Source of the DNA: Stappia indica
GTDB lineage: Bacteria; Pseudomonadota; Alphaproteobacteria; Rhizobiales; Stappiaceae
Assembly (NCBI RefSeq): GCF_001696535.1
Contig: NZ_MBQE01000004.1
Span: forward strand, 620,001 to 684,000
Reading direction: 5' to 3'
Length of the DNA: 64,000 bases
Under the pieces are notes generated by a model. It was not told the origin of the DNA. It did not search any database and was given only the letters and a program-made list of their open reading frames with translations. A program made the position numbers and the translations under genes. This document shows positions 44,134 to 53,236 of this stretch, piece after piece. Numbering within the stretch: position 1 is the stretch's first letter; the number at the start of each line of letters is the position of its first letter.

Positions 44134-45186
44134 ATGAATCTGAGAAGGCTCAAGTTCTTTGTAACGGTTGCGGAGGAGTTGCATTTCGGCAGGGCCGCGG
44201 AACGGCTCTGTATGACGCAACCTCCGCTCAGTCAGGCCATTCTGGCGTTGGAGGAGGAACTGTCCGTCACGCTGTTCAAGCGGACGAAGCGGAATGTCGC
44301 GCTGACGCCGGTCGGCGAACACCTTCTGTCTCATGTGAGCAAGCTGCTGCAGGAAGTGGAGGCCCTGCCGGCGCTGGCGCGCCAGCTCGCCCGCGGCGAG
44401 ATCGGCTCGCTCAAGCTCGGTTTCGTCACCACCGCCGACTACAACCTGCTGCCCGAACTGATCAGCCATTACGGCGCCACCTTTCCGGAGGTGAAGGTGA
44501 CGCTGAAGGAGATGACCAGCGACCTGCAGGTCGAGGCCCTGATGCAGGGCGACATCAATGCGGGGCTGATCATCCCGCTGCACCAGACCCTGCACACCTC
44601 GCTGTCCTATCTGCCCCTGCTGCACGAGCCGCTGGTGGCGGCTGTGCCGGAGGAATGGGTACGGGCAGGGCGCGTGGAGATCGTCAACGGCCGGCTGAAG
44701 ATCCAGGACGTCGCCGAGGAGCCGCTGGTGCTGTTCCCGCGGCGGTCCGCTCCCGCCTTCCACGACATTATCACCACCTATTTCGCCTCCCACGGCATCG
44801 AGCCGGTCATCGGGCAGGAGGCGATCCAGATGCAGACCATCATCAGCCTGGTCTCGGCCGGGATGGGCTTTGCGCTGGTGCCGGGCTCGTTGCGCCGGCT
44901 GGGGCGGATGGGCGTGCGCTATGTCGGCCTGGAGGGCAAGCCGCCGGTGATCGAGACCGGCCTCGTCTGGCGCAAGGAGGATCCTTCGCCGACGGTGCTG
45001 CGGCTGGTGGAGATCGCCCGCAGCCTGGGCGAGCCGGCCTCCGACGACGACGGCGGTGCCGGCGAGGACCGCGGGCGCGGCGAGGGGCTGGGGGGCGGCG
45101 CGCCGGGCGTCGGCCTGCCGGAAGCGGCGCTGGTGCATGCCCGCCGCGACCTCAACGGACACGGCCACGCCGGCCGGCTCGACTGA
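44134..45186 (+). CDS. LysR-family transcriptional regulator
   Basis: 350 residues from ATG 44134. N-terminal winged helix in the standard form (MNLRRLKFFVTVAEELHFGRAAERL, residues 1-25; then QPPLSQAILALEEEL) and a C-terminal periplasmic-binding-like effector domain (~90-295). The last ~45 residues are Gly/Arg/Asp-rich and not conserved in the family. LysR proteins usually activate a divergent operon in response to a small molecule, here the acyl-CoA dehydrogenase/ACP module or the ilvD gene downstream. Confidence 0.92.
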   Translation: MNLRRLKFFVTVAEELHFGRAAERLCMTQPPLSQAILALEEELSVTLFKRTKRNVALTPVGEHLLSHVSKLLQEVEALPALARQLARGEIGSLKLGFVTTADYNLLPELISHYGATFPEVKVTLKEMTSDLQVEALMQGDINAGLIIPLHQTLHTSLSYLPLLHEPLVAAVPEEWVRAGRVEIVNGRLKIQDVAEEPLVLFPRRSAPAFHDIITTYFASHGIEPVIGQEAIQMQTIISLVSAGMGFALVPGSLRRLGRMGVRYVGLEGKPPVIETGLVWRKEDPSPTVLRLVEIARSLGEPASDDDGGAGEDRGRGEGLGGGAPGVGLPEAALVHARRDLNGHGHAGRLD

Positions 45187-45566
45187 CGCGGGAAACGTCC
45201 CTTTCACCGCAAAAGCGAACGCAGACAAGAGGGTTGGCGCCGGCTTGGGAGGGCTGGCGCCGCCGCCCGGCCCGGCATGTCCGGGCCCTTGCCATGTCTC
45301 GGCGATTAAGTCGAAAAACGACCTAATACCGCATGACAAATATATTTCTGAAATGAAAGACGAGGCGATACGGTCGCCGGAAAGCTGACGGGCACACCTT
45401 CTGCGGATACGAAACAGCGTGGGATTTTAGGCGGTTGCGCCACTCTCCCGAGACTGTTTCGAACGCCGGAAGGCCGGCCGTGTCCGTCTGGATCGGGAGG
45501 CGGCCTGCACGACGGGCCGGACAGGCGGCGGACCGGCGCCGCGCGCGTTTCCAGGGAGGACTGCGG
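45187..45566 (+). promoter_or_regulatory. Leader region of the dihydroxy-acid dehydratase gene
   Basis: 380 bases; an AT-rich island at ~45300-45365 (GTCG-AAAAA-CGAC hairpin at 45311-45323, then TAATACCGC and ATATATTTC) probably contains the promoter. No gene is supported. Confidence 0.45.
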
Positions 45567-47240
45567 GTGCCATACAACGAGCGTTCGAAGACGATTTCGC
45601 AAGGGGTCGAGCGTTCGCCGAACAGGGCCATGTTCTATGGTCTCGGCTACACCAAGGAAGATTTCGACAATCCGATGATCGGCATTGCCAACGGGCATTC
45701 GACGATCACGCCCTGCAATGCCGGCCTCCAGCCGCTCGCCGACGTGGCGGTGAAGGCGATCAAGGAGGCGGGCGCCAATCCGCAGCTCTTCGGCGTTCCC
45801 ACCATCTCCGACGGCATGTCGATGGGCACGGAAGGCATGAAGTACTCGCTGATCTCGCGCGAGGTCATCGCCGACTGCGTCGAGATGACGGTGCAGGGCC
45901 AGTGGATGGACGGCGTGCTGGTGCTCGGCGGCTGCGACAAGAACAAGCCCGGCGGCATGATCGGCATCGTCCGCGCCAACGTCCCGGCGATCTACGTCTA
46001 TGGCGGCACGATCAAGCCGGGCAAGTGGAAGGGGCAGGACCTGTCGGTCATCTCCGCCTTCGAGGCCGTCGGCGCGATCAAGGCCGGCCGCATGAGCGAA
46101 GAGGATTTCGAGGGCATCGAGCGCAACGCCTGTCCGACGACCGGCGCCTGCGGCGGCATGTACACCGCCAACACCATGAGCTCCTCCTTCGAGGCGCTCG
46201 GCATGGCGCTGCTCTATTCCTCGACCATGGCCAATATCGACCAGGAGAAGTTCGACTCCACGGCCGAGTCCGCCCGCGTCCTCGTCGAGGCGGTGAAGAA
46301 GGGCCTGAAGCCGCGCGACATCGTCACCCGCGAGAGCGTCGAGAACGCGATCACCCTGGTGATGGCGACCGGCGGCTCCACCAACGCGGTGCTGCACTAT
46401 CTCGCGATCTGCCACGCGGCCGAGGTCGAGTGGACGCTCGACGACTTCGAGCGGATCCGCCGCAAGGTGCCGGTGATCTGCGATCTCAAGCCTTCGGGCA
46501 AGTACATGGCGGTCGACCTGCACAAGGCGGGCGGCGTGCCGCAGATCCTCAAGATCCTGCTGAATGCCGGCCTGCTGCATGGCGACTGCATGACCATCAC
46601 CGGCCGCACGCTGGCCGAGGAACTGGCCCATGTGCCGGACGCCCCGCCCGCCGACCAGGACGTGATCCGTCCGATCGAGCAGGCGCTCTATCCGGAAGGT
46701 CACCTGGCGATCCTGCGCGGCAACCTGGCCGAGGACGGCGCGGTCGCCAAGATCACCGGCCTGAAGTCGACCTCGATCACCGGCCCGGCGCGCGTCTTCG
46801 ACGACGAACAGTCGGCGATGGACGCGATCCTGTCCGACCGCATCCGCCCCGGCGACGTGCTGGTGCTGCGCTATCTCGGCCCGCGCGGCGGTCCGGGCAT
46901 GCCGGAAATGCTGGCCCCGACCTCGGCGATCATCGGACGCGGCCTTGGCGCCGATGTCGGCCTGATCACCGACGGCCGCTTCTCGGGCGGCTCCTGGGGC
47001 ATGCTGGTAGGCCACGTCACGCCGGAAGCCTATGAGGGCGGTACCATCGCCCTCGTCGAGGAAGGCGACACGATCACCATCGACGCCTCGCGCCAGCTGC
47101 TGCAGCTGGAGGTGGACGACGAGGAGCTGGCCCGCCGCCGCGCCAACTGGCGCCAGCCGGAGCCGCGCTACCGCAATGGCGTGCTCGGCAAGTTCGCGCA
47201 GCTGGCGCTGCCGGCCAACAAGGGCGCGGTGACGGGCTGA
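45567..47240 (+). CDS. ilvD: Dihydroxy-acid dehydratase (IlvD/Edd family)
   Basis: 557 residues from GTG 45567 (AGGGAGGA upstream). Iron-sulfur ligands fit C50 (TITPC), C123 (GGCDKN) and C195 (TTGACGGM), and the Mg/catalytic regions and C-terminal [13 protein letters not shown] are intact. The whole protein reads close to the shorter (~560-residue) IlvD of cyanobacteria and actinobacteria, which dehydrates 2,3-dihydroxy-3-methyl acids to branched 2-oxo acids; it is shorter than the E. coli type (616). In this setting it may feed branched precursors or be a spare copy that resists an inhibitor made by the cluster; whether a second ilvD exists elsewhere is unknown. Confidence 0.88.
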   Translation: MPYNERSKTISQGVERSPNRAMFYGLGYTKEDFDNPMIGIANGHSTITPCNAGLQPLADVAVKAIKEAGANPQLFGVPTISDGMSMGTEGMKYSLISREVIADCVEMTVQGQWMDGVLVLGGCDKNKPGGMIGIVRANVPAIYVYGGTIKPGKWKGQDLSVISAFEAVGAIKAGRMSEEDFEGIERNACPTTGACGGMYTANTMSSSFEALGMALLYSSTMANIDQEKFDSTAESARVLVEAVKKGLKPRDIVTRESVENAITLVMATGGSTNAVLHYLAICHAAEVEWTLDDFERIRRKVPVICDLKPSGKYMAVDLHKAGGVPQILKILLNAGLLHGDCMTITGRTLAEELAHVPDAPPADQDVIRPIEQALYPEGHLAILRGNLAEDGAVAKITGLKSTSITGPARVFDDEQSAMDAILSDRIRPGDVLVLRYLGPRGGPGMPEMLAPTSAIIGRGLGADVGLITDGRFSGGSWGMLVGHVTPEAYEGGTIALVEEGDTITIDASRQLLQLEVDDEELARRRANWRQPEPRYRNGVLGKFAQLALPANKGAVTG

Positions 47241-47735
47241 CGCTGTCGTGCCGGGAGCGGGGCGGGCCTTGCCCGCCGCGCTCTTCCAGAAGCCCGACCC
47301 CATCGAAGCCGCCGCTCGTTGGTGAGCGGACGGGCGGGAAGGGAGAGGGCGGGGACGGCAAGGCGCAACGAAAAGAGATAGGGCGGAACGGCGTTCCCAC
47401 CGGGACACACCCGCTCTATGCCCGTCCGGTCGCCGCACCTCCGGTTGATGGGGGGATGGTGCCGGAGGCCGGACGGGCAGGCTTTCCCAAGGGCCGGAAC
47501 GGGCGGGTGCCGCCCGGTCCGGGAGCCAGAACAGCATCGTCCGGCCGAAGAGGCCGGACTGTCCGCCGGGGTCGCAAGGCCCCGGCTACTGGTGTTTGTG
47601 CTGTTGTTTTCCTCGGCATCTATCTGCGTAAAGTTGGTCACAAGAAATAGAAAAATAGAATTAGACCGCCAAAGGCGCGCTTCCTATCCTCAACTTACAA
47701 TCGAATAGAATAATATTCGCTTGAGGAGGGGAATT
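47241..47735 (+). promoter_or_regulatory. Intergenic region before the TRAP operon
   Basis: 495 bases. A T-less hairpin (GGCGGG-CCTTG-CCCGCC, 47261-47277) follows ilvD. An AT-rich section (~47590-47735) contains a plausible promoter: TTGGTC (47634-47639), 16 bases, TAGAAT (47656-47661). A CGAAT-N8-ATTCG palindrome (47702-47719) lies just before the ribosome site GAGGAGGGG. No gene is supported. Confidence 0.5.
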
Positions 47736-48917
47736 ATGTCGGCCGGAGAGTGTTGTTGTTGCTTCAAAAGCTCAAGTAACGAAACGGCGGGGCGGGCAAT
47801 TCCCGACCGCGCGGGGAGGGCGCCTGTCGGCGGAACCCGGCGCGGGCGCGCATCCGCGCTGCTGCTGGCCGGTGCCATGGCGCTGGCTCTGGTCCCGGGT
47901 CTTGCTGCCCCGGCGGCCGCCGCCAGCTACACGATGACGATTGCCCACCTCTATCCGGACGACCTCACCAACAACGAGACGGCTCCGGCCCTCAAGCATT
48001 TCGAACAGCTGGTCGAGAGCGCCACGGGCGGCGACATCGACGTGCAGATCTTCGGCAACGGCGCTCTTGGCGGCGAAGTCGAGGCCGCGCAGCAGACCCG
48101 CGCCGGCAAGACCATCCAGTCGGTCATGCTGGGCTCGGGCACGCAGGCCTCCTTCTACCGCAACTACGAGATGATCACCTCGCCGTTCCTGTTCCCCGAC
48201 TACCGGACGGCCTGGGCCTTCTTCGACAGCCCGTGGTTCGCCGAGTTCATGAAGCCGATGGTGCAGGAAAGCGGGCTGCGCTATCTCGGCACGCTGGACG
48301 ACGGCGGCGGTTTCGTCGCCTTCGCCAACAACAAGCGGCTGATCACCAAGGTCGAGGACCTGAAGGGCCTGCGCATCCGCGTGGAGGAGAACCAGGCGCA
48401 CATGACGATCATGCGCGCGCTCGGCGCCTCGCCGACGCCGCTGCCCTGGGGCGAGCTGCAGACCGGTCTCGCCACCGGCCTCGTCGACGGCCATTTCCAT
48501 GCGCCGGGCGTCAACGACATCTTCAAGTTCTACGACGTGACCAACTTCACCACCTGGAGCGGCCACGTCTACAACACCATCACCTGGAGCGTCAGCGAGG
48601 CCTGGTTCTCGCAGCTTCCCGACGACTACAAGAAGATCATCGTGACCTCGGCCCGCGAGGCGGTGGCGATGGCGCACGGCATCGCCGCGCAGATCACCGT
48701 CATCGGCTGGGTGAACTCCTGCAAGAAGTTCGAGCAGTGCCACATCCTCTCCGACGAGGAGAAGCAGCGCATGCGCGACATCTCTCAGCCGCTCTACCGC
48801 GAATGGCTGGTGACGGAGTTCGGCGAGAAGGCAGCGCTCTACGACGACCTGCGCGCCGAAGTCTCCCGCATTCACGACGAGCTGAACCGTTCCGCCGTCG
48901 AGCTCTATCTCGACTGA
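47736..48917 (+). CDS. dctP: TRAP transporter solute-binding protein (DctP family)
   Basis: 393 residues from ATG 47736, with the strong GAGGAGGGG upstream. DctP fold with the carboxylate-anchoring region (RIRVEENQAHMTIMRALGA, residues ~207-225; the Arg contacts the ligand acid). The N-terminus is unusual: MSAGECCCCFKSSS (four Cys in a row) precedes TRRGRASALLLAGAMALAL, a twin-Arg-like signal peptide ending near PAAAA/SY. If the ATG at 47877 were used the leader would be short and without Arg, so the long form is kept. It likely binds an organic acid. First gene of a + strand operon to 54853. Confidence 0.88.
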   Translation: MSAGECCCCFKSSSNETAGRAIPDRAGRAPVGGTRRGRASALLLAGAMALALVPGLAAPAAAASYTMTIAHLYPDDLTNNETAPALKHFEQLVESATGGDIDVQIFGNGALGGEVEAAQQTRAGKTIQSVMLGSGTQASFYRNYEMITSPFLFPDYRTAWAFFDSPWFAEFMKPMVQESGLRYLGTLDDGGGFVAFANNKRLITKVEDLKGLRIRVEENQAHMTIMRALGASPTPLPWGELQTGLATGLVDGHFHAPGVNDIFKFYDVTNFTTWSGHVYNTITWSVSEAWFSQLPDDYKKIIVTSAREAVAMAHGIAAQITVIGWVNSCKKFEQCHILSDEEKQRMRDISQPLYREWLVTEFGEKAALYDDLRAEVSRIHDELNRSAVELYLD

Positions 48918-48924
48918 CGCGGAC

Positions 48925-48962
48925 GGCAGGCGGCGCCGGGGCGTGTCCGGCCGCCGCCTGCC
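48925..48962 (+). other. Intercistronic stem-loop after dctP
   Basis: Perfect 11-base arms (GGCAGGCGGCG) with an inner CCGG/CCGG pair and no T-tract, 7 bases after the dctP stop. It probably protects the dctP message so that binding protein outnumbers the membrane parts. Confidence 0.65.
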
Positions 48963-49046
48963 TCTCGCGGATGCGTGGCGCCGTTCCTGGGGCTGGACCC
49001 GGGGCATCGCGCCACGACACCGCCCAAGCCGACCGGGACCGAACCG

Positions 49047-49778
49047 ATGAGCACGACTTCCACCCTCGGGCCGGGGGCGCTGCTGGGCGCCCTGCGCCGG
49101 ACCAGCGACACGGTCAACCGTGCGACCATTCTCGTCTGCGCGGTGCTGCTCGCCGTGATGCTGCTCGTCTCGGCGGCCGGCATCGTGCTGGAGCTGGGAC
49201 TGGCGCTGGCGGGACATTTCGGGCGCGCCTCGCTGTTCGACAGCGGGCCGCTCGCCTTCGCCTATGCCAACACCCGTCCCTCGCTGTTCCGCCTGTTCCT
49301 GCCCTGGCTCGGCATGCTCAGCATCACCGTCGCATTCAAGTATGGCGAGCACATCGCCATCCTCGCCGTGGCGCGGCTGCTGCCCCGCTGGGCGGCGCGG
49401 CTGGCGCAGGCGGTGAACCTTGCCGCCATCGGCATCTTCGCCATCGCGTTGCTGTGGTACGGCATCGGCTTCTTCCGCGAGGCGACCAACCTCTACATCA
49501 TCTCCTCCAGCCTGCAGGTGGCGCATCACTGGACGGCGGCCTCCGTGCCGGTGGCCGGCGCGATCCTCTGCCTTCACCTCGTCGACGGCATGGCGTTGCT
49601 GGAAGAGCGCGGCGCGATCAGCGCGGCGGCCGAGGAGGTCGAGGCGGCGGAGGCGGAGCTTGAGTTCGGCGACGGACCGCCGACGGGGCCCATCCACACC
49701 GACACCGACAGCGCAGGTGCCGATGCGGACGATGCCGGACCGGCGCCGGGCCGCCGCATTGCGGAGGTCGCGGGATGA
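49047..49778 (+). CDS. dctQ: TRAP transporter small membrane subunit (DctQ family)
   Basis: 243 residues from ATG 49047. Four hydrophobic segments in the conserved part (about 28-55, 85-100, 115-140, 155-175), with the charged cytosolic loop KYGEHIAILAVARLLP. The last ~50 residues form an acidic Asp/Glu/Ala tail not usual in the family. Works with DctM for Na+-driven uptake. ATGA overlap with dctM. Confidence 0.85.
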   Translation: MSTTSTLGPGALLGALRRTSDTVNRATILVCAVLLAVMLLVSAAGIVLELGLALAGHFGRASLFDSGPLAFAYANTRPSLFRLFLPWLGMLSITVAFKYGEHIAILAVARLLPRWAARLAQAVNLAAIGIFAIALLWYGIGFFREATNLYIISSSLQVAHHWTAASVPVAGAILCLHLVDGMALLEERGAISAAAEEVEAAEAELEFGDGPPTGPIHTDTDSAGADADDAGPAPGRRIAEVAG

Positions 49779-51058
49779 GTGCTTCAATCGCCTTCATCGT
49801 GCTGATGTTCATCGGCCTGCCGCTCGGCCTCGTGCTGACGGCCGCCGGCATGGTCGGCGCCTATTCCATCGGCGGGGCGGACTTCCTCGGCATTCTCGCC
49901 GACCGCTTCTACTCCGGCGTTTCCGGCTACGTGCTGATCGCCGTGCCCTATTTCATCATCACCGCCGAGATCATGAACCGCGCCGGGCTGACCGAGCGGC
50001 TGATCGCCTTCGCCAGCTCGCTGTTCGGCCGGGTGCCGGGCGCGCTGTCCCATGTCAACGTCACGACCTGCCTGCTGTTCGCCGGGCTGACCGGCGCGGC
50101 GGTGACCGAGACGGCGGCGATCGGGCGCACGCTGATACCCTCCATGCGCAAGGAAGGCTATAGCGCCGCCTATTGCGCCGCCGTCACCGCCTGTTCGGCC
50201 ATCGTCGGTCCGATCATCCCGCCCAGCATCATCATGATCGCCTACGCGGCGACCCTGCGCGACACCTCGATCCTCGGCCTCTTCGCCGCCGGCATCGTGC
50301 CGGGGCTGATGATGGGCCTCGCCATGCTGGTGGTCAGCGGCATCATCTCGTGGAAGCGCGGCTATGCCAGCCACCAGCGGGTGATGCTCTCGGTGATCGT
50401 CTCCACCGGCATCAGCGCGCTGGCGGCCATGGGCATTCCGCTGGTCATTCTCGGCGGCGTGCTGACCGGCCTGACCACGGTGACCGAGGCCTCTGTGATC
50501 GCCTGCATCTACGCGCTCGTGCTCGGCGGCTTCGCCTATCGCCGGCTCAGCCGGCAGGACCTGTGGGAGTCGCTGGTCTCAACGGTCAGCTTCAGCGGCG
50601 TGGTGTTCCTGCTGCTCGGCGCGTCCAATGTGCTCGGCTGGTTCGTCACCCGCTCCGGCATCGCCCGCCATGCGGCCGAGACCATCGCCACCATGAGCGA
50701 CAATCCGGTGGTGCAGATCCTGGCGGTCGCGGCGCTGCTGATCGTCATCGGCATGTTCATCGACGTGCTGCCGGCGATCATCATCGCCGTGCCGGTTCTG
50801 GCCCCCGCGCTGGTCGAGCTCGGCTTCCACCCGCTGCATGCGGGCATGGTGATGCTGCTGGCGCTCAACCTCGGCAACATCACCCCGCCCGTCGGCCTGA
50901 CCCTGATGACCGCCGCGCGAATAGCCAACGCGCCTTACGAAAGCGCGGTGCGCGAGTCGCTGCCCTTCGCCGCCGCCCATGTGGTGATCGTGGTGCTGTG
51001 CGCGCTGTTCCCGGCCATCACCCTCCTGGTGCCGCGCATGTTCGGCGTGGGCATGTAG
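49775..51058 (+). CDS. dctM: TRAP transporter large membrane subunit (DctM family)
   Basis: 427 residues, ATG overlapping the dctQ stop. Twelve or so helices with signature stretches GPIIPPSIIMIAYA, TEASVIACIYAL and NLGNITPPVGLTL typical of DctM. It forms the ion-coupled translocation path. 42 bases before the YggS-like gene. Confidence 0.93.
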   Translation: MSASIAFIVLMFIGLPLGLVLTAAGMVGAYSIGGADFLGILADRFYSGVSGYVLIAVPYFIITAEIMNRAGLTERLIAFASSLFGRVPGALSHVNVTTCLLFAGLTGAAVTETAAIGRTLIPSMRKEGYSAAYCAAVTACSAIVGPIIPPSIIMIAYAATLRDTSILGLFAAGIVPGLMMGLAMLVVSGIISWKRGYASHQRVMLSVIVSTGISALAAMGIPLVILGGVLTGLTTVTEASVIACIYALVLGGFAYRRLSRQDLWESLVSTVSFSGVVFLLLGASNVLGWFVTRSGIARHAAETIATMSDNPVVQILAVAALLIVIGMFIDVLPAIIIAVPVLAPALVELGFHPLHAGMVMLLALNLGNITPPVGLTLMTAARIANAPYESAVRESLPFAAAHVVIVVLCALFPAITLLVPRMFGVGM

Positions 51059-51100
51059 GCGGCTTCCTTTTCGACCAACGTCACACAGAGAGTGAAGACC

Positions 51101-51778
51101 ATGACCAAGGATCAATCGGTGGAGCGGCTGACCGCAGTCCTGCAGAAGATCGCGGCGGCGGAGGAAGTGCGCGAGGGCAATCCCGGCCCGGTGACGCTGG
51201 TCGCCGTCTCCAAGACCTTCGACGCGGATGCGATCCGCCCGGTGATCGCCGCAGGGGCCCGCGTGTTCGGCGAGAACAAGGTGCAGGAGGCGCAGGAGAA
51301 GTGGCCGGCGCTGAAGGCAGAGTATCCCGACATCGAGCTGCGCCTGCTCGGGCCGCTGCAATCCAACAAGGCGAAGGATGCGGTCGCCCTGTTCGACGTG
51401 ATCGAAAGCGTCGACCGGGAGAAGATCGCCGCCGAGATCTCCCGTGAGATCGCCCGCCAGGGCCGCAGCCCGCGCCTCTATGTGCAGGTGAATACGGGGC
51501 GCGAGCCGCAGAAGGCCGGCATCGATCCGGACGAGGCGCTGGCCTTCGTCGCGCGCTGCCGGGACGTGCACGGGCTGACCATCGAGGGGCTGATGTGCAT
51601 CCCGCCCGCCGGCGAGGACCCCGCGCCGCATTTCGAGCTGCTGGCCGCGCTCGCCGACAAGGCGGGTCTTGCGCGCCGGTCCATGGGCATGTCCGGCGAC
51701 TACGAGAAGGCGGTGATCTACGGCGCGACCAGCGTGCGCGTCGGCTCGGCCATCTTCGGCGCCCGCACCTACGCCTGA
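51101..51778 (+). CDS. PLP-homeostasis / YggS-family protein
   Basis: 225 residues from ATG 51101. TIM-barrel type III PLP-binding fold; the PLP Lys is K38 in LVAVSKTF, with FGENKVQEAQEK, LLGPLQSNKAK, VNTGREPQKAG, MCIPP and MGMSGDYEKA in family order. YggS/PLPBP normally buffers pyridoxal phosphate and has no known enzyme activity; it usually lies by proC or in division clusters. Its place between a TRAP transporter and a kinase-fold/adenylation pair is unusual and suggests a dedicated role, perhaps an amino-acid racemase-like or PLP-supply function. Confidence 0.87.
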   Translation: MTKDQSVERLTAVLQKIAAAEEVREGNPGPVTLVAVSKTFDADAIRPVIAAGARVFGENKVQEAQEKWPALKAEYPDIELRLLGPLQSNKAKDAVALFDVIESVDREKIAAEISREIARQGRSPRLYVQVNTGREPQKAGIDPDEALAFVARCRDVHGLTIEGLMCIPPAGEDPAPHFELLAALADKAGLARRSMGMSGDYEKAVIYGATSVRVGSAIFGARTYA

Positions 51779-51812
51779 CCCGATTTTTCCTTTTCATTCA
51801 GGACGGTATTCG

Positions 51813-53165
51813 ATGAACATCAACGCTCACCAGAAGCTGGACTACCGGATCACCCACCAGTTCGACGGCCTGACCATCTCGGACGGCGAGTTCCAGCGCC
51901 TGCTCGACATCGCCAGCTGGAACGGCCATGTGCCGACCTTCACCCGGCGCGGCCGCGGCTCCTGGGAAAGCCTGAACGAGCCCATCGCGCTCAAGGACGA
52001 CCCCTCGGTCACCTTTCACGCGGCCAAGCTCAAGGGCGTCGGCCTGTGGAACCCGATCCTGCCGGGCGATGCGGAATATTCCAACAAGCTGCATGACGAT
52101 GCCGGCAACGATCCCGTGCCGCCGCTGACGGACCTCCTGGAATATCTCGTCACCTATCCGCATTTCGGCATCTCGAACGAGGGCGAGTACAAGTACGCCT
52201 ACAGCTCGCCGAGCCCGATCGGCGGCATCGTCCACGAGCGCGCCCATCGCGAGTTCTGGTCGGCCGAGCGGCTGGTGCGCCACGGCGTGCCGACCATCGC
52301 GCCGCTGGCGGTGATCGAATACGGCGGCAACCTGTCCTTCCAGGGACAGCCGATGGGCGCGGTGCTGACGCTGTCGCCCGGCTCCGCCTCCTACCGCATC
52401 TCGGAGATCCTGTTCGGCGCCGGCATGGCGCGCGGCAGCGATCCCGCCTTCGACGCCCATTACGACGGCATCCGCGAGGCGCTCGGCGTCGAGGGCGACC
52501 CGGACGACGAGCGCGTCCGCCTGACGGTGATCTGCAAGCTCGCCCGCGAGGCCGGCAAGCTGCTGCACGACTTCTCGCTCGCCGAGCTCTACCGCTACTC
52601 CGGCGACTGGGGCAATTTCGTCTATTCGGTCGAGAGCAAGCGGCTCTTCCTGATCGACCTCGATTCCGTGCAGGACATCAATCACCTGCCGCCGACGGCA
52701 AAGGCGATGCAGTCCTGGCGCGATCTGGCCAGCGCCATCTACCGCATGGTCGGCAAGCTCGGCTACCCGACCGCGCTCGGCAAGTACACCATCGACAACC
52801 TGATGGAGTTCGACCCGATCGCCGCGAAGATCGCCGGCTATTTCCCGGATGTGCCGGAGGCCGAGATCCGCACCATCTCCCGCCGCCTGTGGGGCTATTT
52901 CATCCCGCACATGGCGCTGCTGACCAAACACCGGGACGACATTCTCGGCGGCTGGGACGGGGATCGGCGCAAGTCCTACAAGATGGACCACGACCTCTTC
53001 TACATCCTGGCGCTGACCCTGCTGCGGCCGCTGTTCGAGCGCAGCGCGGTCGGGCGCAAGTATCCCAGCGACATCACCGACGACGAGATGTGGGGCAAGG
53101 CCGAGCGCTTCCTCGGCAACCGCTTCCAGTATTTCGCCTGGCTGATGGGCCGGTACGACGTCTGA
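51813..53165 (+). CDS. Kinase-fold protein with SelO-like features
   Basis: 450 residues. No close family is recognised, but the order of features recalls kinase-like folds, especially SelO (a pseudokinase that AMPylates proteins): AKLKGVGLW (residues ~71-79) like the SelO LKGxG strand, HREFWSAERLVRHGVP like its REFLxSEAMxxLGIP helix, then HDFSLAELYRYSGDWGNFVY as a possible catalytic loop and LFLIDLDSV in place of the metal-binding DFG. The last ~120 residues are helical. No signal peptide. It lies between the YggS-like and adenylation genes. It may phosphorylate or AMPylate a pathway intermediate or protein; this is inference. Confidence 0.55.
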   Translation: MNINAHQKLDYRITHQFDGLTISDGEFQRLLDIASWNGHVPTFTRRGRGSWESLNEPIALKDDPSVTFHAAKLKGVGLWNPILPGDAEYSNKLHDDAGNDPVPPLTDLLEYLVTYPHFGISNEGEYKYAYSSPSPIGGIVHERAHREFWSAERLVRHGVPTIAPLAVIEYGGNLSFQGQPMGAVLTLSPGSASYRISEILFGAGMARGSDPAFDAHYDGIREALGVEGDPDDERVRLTVICKLAREAGKLLHDFSLAELYRYSGDWGNFVYSVESKRLFLIDLDSVQDINHLPPTAKAMQSWRDLASAIYRMVGKLGYPTALGKYTIDNLMEFDPIAAKIAGYFPDVPEAEIRTISRRLWGYFIPHMALLTKHRDDILGGWDGDRRKSYKMDHDLFYILALTLLRPLFERSAVGRKYPSDITDDEMWGKAERFLGNRFQYFAWLMGRYDV

Positions 53166-53166
53166 A

Positions 53167-53210
53167 GCAATTCCAGGAAAAGTGGGAACCGGTTTTCCGT
53201 CCGGAATTGC
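53167..53210. repeat. Rhizobial-type palindromic repeat
   Basis: GCAATTCC at 53167 and GGAATTGC at 53203 enclose GGAAAA...TTTTCC. This 'GGAAAAGTGGGAACCGGTTT' kind of palindrome is scattered through Hyphomicrobiales genomes. It forms most of the leader between the kinase-fold and adenylation genes, so it may influence the expression of the latter. Confidence 0.7.
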
Positions 53211-53236
53211 GTGAAACAAAGGGAGAGGAGACGACG

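Noticed and set aside
47261-47277. Rho-independent terminator after ilvD
   Set aside because: Only 6 paired bases and no T-tract; noted within the intergenic entry rather than called.
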